Source: Clostridia bacterium
Lineage (GTDB): Bacteria > Bacillota_A > Clostridia > Christensenellales > Borkfalkiaceae
Reading direction: 5' to 3'
DNA: 10,960 nucleotides
Assembly (NCBI GenBank): GCA_017621955.1
Contig: JAGASB010000068.1
Coordinates: 1 to 10,960, forward strand
Shown one piece after another: positions 6,362-10,960 of this stretch (positions within the stretch are counted from its first letter, which is position 1; each line of letters starts with the position of its first letter). The position numbers and the translations under genes are program-made. The notes beneath the pieces were generated by a model that was not told where the DNA came from, ran no database searches, and saw only the letters and a program-made list of their open reading frames with translations.

Positions 6362-9241
6362 TTAATTCTCCGTAAAAAATTTTTTAATTGTTTCAAGTGT
6401 TAAAACAATTCTATCTTTTTCTTCAAGTGTGTCTTCTAAATATAAATAGTCAAAACGATTATAACCAAACTTATCATTGTTTTGTTTAATAAACGCTGAT
6501 TCCATAAAGTTGCGCTTTTGTTTAAACATCGGGTCATTTGCATATATTTCGCCTTTTGTTTCTACTATAAGCGCTTTATGAATTTTGCCGTCTTTTCTCT
6601 TTATAATCAAGAAGTCAGGTGTGTACATACCGATATAATTACACTTTTTACCAACTTGTTGATAACACTTGATTTTAAATTCGGTCAACGCTCTATCGCC
6701 ATTATAATAAACTTCTAAATCGTTATCTTTGATAGCGTTCTCAGTAAGCACTTCTTCCAAAAACTTTTGTTCAAAAGAACTATCCGTTTTATACGGCAAG
6801 TAATGAAAAGACTTATCTTTCATAGGATGCGAGGTCATCTGCTTTTCGAAAAAGTCTATAATTGCGTCATTACCCGTTTGCACCGCTAAATCATACATTT
6901 GTTGGTTTTTCTTATCGAGTGTCAACCTACCATTATCGTCAAGAATAATCTTTTCTACCATATCTGCTTTAGGATAATAATCCCCAACGTTTTTGGTGTA
7001 AACTTCGGCTTTGAAATTATCAACGTGCAATAAACTTGCTTCTTCTGGTATTAACTCCTCTTGCGTTTCAAAGGTATGTTTATCATAAAAAGATTTTCTT
7101 ATATGTGCGTTAAGTTTAGCCAAATCGAACTTTGAACTAAAATATAAAACGTCATCTTTTTTATAAGTTATTTTATCAAAAACTTCTTTTAATTCAACAA
7201 GGTAATGAATGACCACACTCCTATCAAGCGAATTAAAACTTTCCTTTAATATATCGTTAATCCAAATATTAAAGTTAGCCGGTATTGTACCCGTTTCTTT
7301 ATCATCTATCCTTGTTTCGGTAGTTTGTAAAGAAGTCGATATTTCTGCTTTTTTAATGGTATTAATCTTTTTTGCTATATCAGCGGAGATTTTAATACTT
7401 TCTTTAATGTCTACTTCTTCTACCTTTTGAACTACTACCGTTTTATAGTTAACTTTTAATTGATAAAAATCCACTTTAGGAAGTCTTAAATAAGCACTTC
7501 TATCATAACGTTTCACAAGTGTAAATTTATCGTCCTTGCCGTTTTGGAACTCTTGAATGTTTATTCTATGCTGTTGTTCAAGTTGCATATTTAAAGTATT
7601 TGCATTGCTACTGTTTAAATAAATCATAGCAGTTTCAGGAACACCTTTTTGCACTTGTCGCAAACAACGGCAAGACGTTTGTAAAACCATATTAGTAGAG
7701 CAGTCTCCTTCTTGAGATAAAATGATTCCTGTTAAACTTCTACAGTCCCAACCCTCTTTACCTATTTGAACTAATAATATTATTCTCTTTTGAGAGAAAG
7801 GCTTGTCTAATATAGAAAATTCGTACGCACTATCAACAGGAATAGGATAATTTTTATTCCCGCCGTGATATTTTAATATTGCAATGGACGGATTAAGCCC
7901 ATACTCAGCAACAAGTTTTTCAACTAACGGATATACTTTTTCCTCAAGCGTCTCAATCGTGCCACAATAAATACCGAGCTTTGCACAAGTTCCATCTGCA
8001 TATATGGTGTCTTTATAAGAATTTAAGAACTCTTTAACACCGTTTTCAATTATATCTAATCTATCGTTACTACTTGAAATAAATACTTTAGGTTTCTTTA
8101 AGAAGTTTCCGATACCATCCACAAGCGGATAATAATAAACGATATTTGAAATTTCTTGTGTTGCTACACTCAAACCACTTGTAACAGGAATTTTTTCTCT
8201 TGTTTGCAAATAAGGTGTTCCAGAAAAGCCTATAACGCTATTAACGTTTCCGCCTTGCGCCCACTTATTAACAACTGCACGCAATTTCTTTTCATCCGTT
8301 GCCGCGTGATGAACTTCGTCAATAAAAATCGACAAGTGTGGTATTTTACCTATAATATTACGAAGTTCATTTGCTGCTTTGTCTTCCTTGTCATTTTCGT
8401 CTTTTTCAAAGAAAGTGATTTGCCCGTTTTTTTCTACAATACGGTTCAAAATAACCTTTTCCGCGTTTGTAACAGCTACGAGTCCCATCAAATCCGTTAA
8501 TGGTTGATGAATCGCAATCTTCTGAACGTTTGGATTTTTTGTTTTATTTGATTTTTTAGCCGTCTTATTTTCGTCAAGCACTTCAAAAATAAGCATGCGC
8601 TTTAATTCTGAAGCAACAGGCTCAGGAATTACCCACGAAGGAATAAAGTTCTGAATTGTCCTTAAACTCGGCACAACCGAAGATTTCAACCCAGACGGAG
8701 CAAATATTATAAAGTTGTGTGCAAAATTTGGATTGTTTGGCTCGTTTATAGCAAAGTATAAATCCAAATATACAAACGCCGCCATCAAGTATGTTTTACC
8801 TGCACCCATAGGTAAACTAAACAAATAGTCCGTGTACGTTACGCCGTAAAAAGCATTTTTGAAAAACTCTCTTGCATCAATACTTTCGGGATTGCGTTTA
8901 ATTTCCTTGCATATTTTTTCCGACACTTGATTACCGCTATCATCTTTCAAAGAAGCATATTCGTACAAAGCTGCTAATGCAGGTTTATTTTGCAATGCCG
9001 TCCTTACACTAGAAGACACTTCTAATTCATCTAAATCCAATGTGTTAAAAACACCGTTCTTAAAAAGCTCAAACAAAGGCTTGTTGTCACAAGCAATTTT
9101 AAGGAACAAATACGTTTTTATTGCATCAACTTGAGCGTCACGCATTTGGTTAGTTTTTTCTATATATTCAATGAGTTCTTTTACGACACAATCGCCAGTA
9201 AACCACTCATCTCTTTTTTTAGTTATCATTTTATAAAACAT
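6362..9241 (-). CDS. res: Type III restriction enzyme Res subunit (helicase plus PD-ExK endonuclease)
   Basis: A 959-residue, full-length Res subunit that uses ATP hydrolysis to communicate along DNA and cuts in complex with Mod. In order: superfamily 2 helicase Walker A LPMGAGKT (143-150), a motif Ia region (IIFAPSGLKSSV, about 178-189), Walker B/DEAH variant IFIDEVHHAA (305-314), motif III FSGTPYL (339-345), then the second RecA domain with IGKEGWDCRSL and a motif VI region VLQTSCRCLR. The C-terminal nuclease has PDF (875-877) and VETKG (893-897), a complete PD...ExK site. All key residues are present, so the enzyme looks active. The start at ATG 9241 has AGAGG eight bases upstream; a second ATG at 9229 is possible. 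It is the first gene of the coupled cluster and may have its own promoter overlapping an inverted repeat. Confidence 0.93.
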   Translation of the reverse strand: MFYKMITKKRDEWFTGDCVVKELIEYIEKTNQMRDAQVDAIKTYLFLKIACDNKPLFELFKNGVFNTLDLDELEVSSSVRTALQNKPALAALYEYASLKDDSGNQVSEKICKEIKRNPESIDAREFFKNAFYGVTYTDYLFSLPMGAGKTYLMAAFVYLDLYFAINEPNNPNFAHNFIIFAPSGLKSSVVPSLRTIQNFIPSWVIPEPVASELKRMLIFEVLDENKTAKKSNKTKNPNVQKIAIHQPLTDLMGLVAVTNAEKVILNRIVEKNGQITFFEKDENDKEDKAANELRNIIGKIPHLSIFIDEVHHAATDEKKLRAVVNKWAQGGNVNSVIGFSGTPYLQTREKIPVTSGLSVATQEISNIVYYYPLVDGIGNFLKKPKVFISSSNDRLDIIENGVKEFLNSYKDTIYADGTCAKLGIYCGTIETLEEKVYPLVEKLVAEYGLNPSIAILKYHGGNKNYPIPVDSAYEFSILDKPFSQKRIILLVQIGKEGWDCRSLTGIILSQEGDCSTNMVLQTSCRCLRQVQKGVPETAMIYLNSSNANTLNMQLEQQHRINIQEFQNGKDDKFTLVKRYDRSAYLRLPKVDFYQLKVNYKTVVVQKVEEVDIKESIKISADIAKKINTIKKAEISTSLQTTETRIDDKETGTIPANFNIWINDILKESFNSLDRSVVIHYLVELKEVFDKITYKKDDVLYFSSKFDLAKLNAHIRKSFYDKHTFETQEELIPEEASLLHVDNFKAEVYTKNVGDYYPKADMVEKIILDDNGRLTLDKKNQQMYDLAVQTGNDAIIDFFEKQMTSHPMKDKSFHYLPYKTDSSFEQKFLEEVLTENAIKDNDLEVYYNGDRALTEFKIKCYQQVGKKCNYIGMYTPDFLIIKRKDGKIHKALIVETKGEIYANDPMFKQKRNFMESAFIKQNNDKFGYNRFDYLYLEDTLEEKDRIVLTLETIKKFFTEN

Positions 9242-9258
9242 AATGTTTCCTCTCGTTT

Positions 9259-9283
9259 TGCTAAAATCAGCTTGATTTTAGCA
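9259..9283. promoter_or_regulatory. Perfect inverted repeat overlapping a candidate extended -10 promoter of res
   Basis: TGCTAAAATCA (9259-9269) and TGATTTTAGCA (9273-9283) form an 11-base perfect inverted repeat with a three-base centre, ending 18 bases before the res ATG. On the minus strand its first arm contains TGCTAAAAT (9283-9275), which fits an extended -10 element, although no matching -35 is seen. No T-run follows, so it is unlikely to be a terminator. An operator for a repressor is the simplest reading; an RNA hairpin in the res leader is the alternative. Confidence 0.45.
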
Positions 9284-9286
9284 CAG

Positions 9287-9313
9287 TAAATATGACAATT
9301 CCCGTCATATTTA
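9287..9313. repeat. Perfect inverted repeat at the abiEii stop codon
   Basis: TAAATATGAC (9287-9296) and GTCATATTTA (9304-9313) are perfect inverted copies separated by seven bases. On the minus strand the stem begins with the stop codon of abiEii. It lies four bases from the next inverted repeat. It lacks a T-tract, so termination is uncertain; a protein-binding site or mRNA 3'-end hairpin is possible. Confidence 0.45.
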
Positions 9314-10249
9314 ATTATTTTCTTTTGTTCTCCAAAGCGCGGCGGGGTGATTTTTCACGTTTACGATAATCTCCTCATTGCTAAACAACAACTCAGGAGC
9401 ATAAACTTTTTCTTGCAGTTTAGATAAAAACTCTTTCTCTCCGTCCGTTAAAACAAGTAAATCCTTTACATAAGCTAGAACTTTTTCTTTTGCCTTTTCA
9501 ATGTCAAACTTGTCGTCTTTTGATATAACGGGTTTTAATTGAGTTTTATACTTTCTATAATCTAACCTTTCAACGTTTTTATAGTCTAACTCTTGAATAT
9601 CATAATCCCCGCCGATAGCGTTATAAAATACAAGACATTTTCTTAAAAGTTCAGTATCCGTTATAACGTTATTTTCTATCATAGCGTTAACGTCGTATAA
9701 ATCTCTTGGCGTAGCACGTGATAAAAGTGCGTTAATTTTACTTGCATAGAGTTCAGTAGTGTTTAAGGTTAAAACCTCAAAATCTTCTACAATGCCCTTC
9801 GTTAAAATTTTCTTCTTTTCAAGCGGTAAAACGTGGCACCTATCCAAGAAATTGATTTCAACCTTTATATTGTCACGATTACCTGCGTTGTTAATGTAAT
9901 TAAATAAGAACGACGTTAAAGCGAAATGGTCACGAGAATCAGCAAGCGAATAGCCTTCTTGTCACATATAATCGGTTAAGCGCTTTTTGAACTTCTCTTT
10001 AATTTCGGGCAATTCTTCCCTATCGACGTTTACGGTAAAGTCTAAATCGATATCAACAGAAAGACGTGGAAGCTCTACCGCAGTTAGATTTATTGCCGTA
10101 CCACCTTTAAGAGCAAGTTTATCCTTAAAAACAATGTCGCTATTTAAGAACTTTAATATCTCAGAAAGACGTAAAACTTTTTCCAAAGTATCTTTTATAA
10201 AGTTAGATTCTTGGGCAAGTCTTGTCAAGTATTGTCTTGAGAATTCCAT
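9311..10249 (-). pseudogene. abiEii: AbiEii nucleotidyltransferase toxin gene interrupted by one in-frame TGA
   Basis: AbiEii/AbiGii toxins are nucleotidyltransferases; in type IV toxin-antitoxin systems they are countered by AbiEi. The N-terminal part (ATG 10249, 95 codons) carries KGGTAINL (48-55) and SVDIDLDF (64-71), the GG...DxD catalytic pattern. A TGA at 9962-9964 then stops translation. The same frame continues without any other stop to TAA 9313-9311 and holds the expected remainder: QEGYSLADS, YINNAGNRDNIKVEINF, then ASKINALLSRATPRDLYD with the family's conserved Lys and Asp. The whole frame is about 312 codons, normal for the family, so a single base change accounts for the break. 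The start shares its A with the abiEi stop (TGATG), with GGGGGA as ribosome site. The truncated product should lack the C-terminal catalytic half. Read-through or a sequencing error are alternatives. Confidence 0.8.
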
Positions 10250-10960
10250 CAATATCCCCCGTTTAGACGAGATTTAAGATTTTTAGGAGCCATAAGTTTC
10301 CACTTAGAATTAAATTCAATATCTTTATACTCGTCTTGTAAAAAATATTTTATCTGATTGGTTAGTTTGCTTTTACATTCTTCAAAGAACGAATCGGTCA
10401 GCATAAATTTATCTTGAAAATGTTCTAACACATAGCCTGTTTTTTGATAAAGGAATACCGAATCGTAGGCTTTTAACGTTTCAAGCAGTTTTGTTTCATC
10501 CAAAACACGAATTTGGTCAAGCGCATTTAAGATTTCGTCAATTCCACCGCCTGCGTCAATATCGTCAAGGCAATCAATAACCGTACGCTCAAGCGAAGTT
10601 ACGCGAACCGCGGCGGTTACTATATTCATAATTTGAACGTCGTGTTTTAGAGGTTTACGAACGTAGTCGATATCGTCAAAAGTAAAATCGTTGAAACGCT
10701 TTTTACTACCCACCGTTACGGTATTAAAAACTTGATTAGCCACGCCAAAATATTCAAAAGCAGAATGATAGCACACGAAAGCATCCTCAGCGATTTTTGT
10801 AGCAAGTTCAAACTTTGTCGTAAGCGGATATCCCGACACGTCAACGTGAACGTATAATCCGTTGCGAACCTTAACTATTTTTTTGGAACGAACTTGCCCC
10901 GCTATCCAATTTTCGTATTGTTTATCATTTATAAAATTGCCTATTACGTCCTTTTTTGTA
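10249..10960 (-). CDS. abiEi: AbiEi antitoxin / transcriptional regulator of a type IV TA system (5' end off the window)
   Basis: The cognate antitoxin of AbiEii, which in this family represses its own operon by binding inverted repeats through an N-terminal winged helix and neutralises the toxin through its C-terminal domain. The frame is open to the window edge. Codons upstream of a GTG at 10839 encode conserved family sequence (SKKIVKVRNGLYVHVD, before GYPLTTKFELA), so that GTG is not the start and the gene is 5'-truncated by the window; 236 residues are visible. Family features include CYHSAFEYFG, VRVTSLERTVIDCLDDID and GGGIDEILNAL. It ends at TGA 10251-10249, overlapping the abiEii ATG by one base, which indicates translational coupling. 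The promoter and operator lie outside the window. With an inactivated toxin, this gene may persist only as a regulator. Confidence 0.88.
   Translation of the reverse strand, partial: TKKDVIGNFINDKQYENWIAGQVRSKKIVKVRNGLYVHVDVSGYPLTTKFELATKIAEDAFVCYHSAFEYFGVANQVFNTVTVGSKKRFNDFTFDDIDYVRKPLKHDVQIMNIVTAAVRVTSLERTVIDCLDDIDAGGGIDEILNALDQIRVLDETKLLETLKAYDSVFLYQKTGYVLEHFQDKFMLTDSFFEECKSKLTNQIKYFLQDEYKDIEFNSKWKLMAPKNLKSRLNGGY

Noticed and set aside
8156..8500. Plus-strand open frames inside res, also at 6518-6718 and 7209-7430
   Set aside because: They lie opposite strongly conserved helicase and nuclease coding sequence and have no ribosome sites; they are shadows of the real gene.
6362..9241. Res motif VI with Ser-Cys where many helicases have Gly (QTSCRCLR)
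   Set aside because: Similar variants are, as I recall, common in type III Res proteins, and the Arg residues are kept, so it is not evidence of inactivation.
9311..10249. UGA read as tryptophan (alternative genetic code)
   Set aside because: The other genes use TGG for Trp and have no internal TGA, and abiEi ends with a TGA exactly at the abiEii start, so UGA acts as a stop here.
10837..10839. GTG as the start of abiEi
   Set aside because: The frame stays open to the window edge and the upstream codons encode the conserved family segment around NGLYVHVD, so the true start is outside the window.

Overview
This AT-rich window looks like a stretch of an accessory mobilizable element from a Firmicute, probably a clostridial or related gut lineage. 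The clues are AT-rich codons, mostly TAA stops, strong AGGAGG-type ribosome binding sites, a MobC of the Firmicutes type and closely packed or overlapping genes. TGG encodes tryptophan throughout and a TGA ends abiEi, so the standard bacterial code (table 11) applies. Every gene I accept is on the minus strand, so transcription runs from high to low coordinates. No rRNA, tRNA, CRISPR array, integrase or insertion sequence was seen.

Right part (about 9.3-10.96 kb): a type IV toxin-antitoxin pair of the AbiE kind. The AbiEi antitoxin/regulator runs off the right edge. It shares one base (TGATG) with the AbiEii nucleotidyltransferase toxin gene, which is interrupted by one in-frame TGA at 9962-9964 and is otherwise intact. 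Two adjacent perfect inverted repeats separate this module from the next.

Centre (about 2.8-9.24 kb): a tightly coupled five-gene cluster. In transcription order it holds a type III restriction subunit (Res: helicase plus PD-ExK nuclease), a 269-residue helical protein of unknown function, a type III N6-adenine methyltransferase (Mod), a small two-helix membrane protein and a 126-residue FlgT_C-like beta protein. Gaps are 0-5 bases, or an 8-base overlap, which suggests one mRNA. The res-x-mod order with extra downstream genes differs from the classical mod-res layout and is the best candidate here for an under-described variant defence system. A DUF2971 protein (1.68-2.70 kb) follows after a 106-base gap.

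Left part (1-1.5 kb): the mobilization end. A winged-helix protein with a lysine-rich tail is followed by a terminator, a nine-codon micro-ORF with a near-perfect Shine-Dalgarno sequence, a cluster of inverted repeats next to a TATCC motif (candidate oriT), mobC apparently starting at a non-ATG codon, and the first 15 codons of a probable relaxase.

My reading is a defence cargo (type IV TA, extended type III R-M, DUF2971) carried beside mobilization genes. Whether this is a plasmid, an IME or part of a larger ICE cannot be told from the window.
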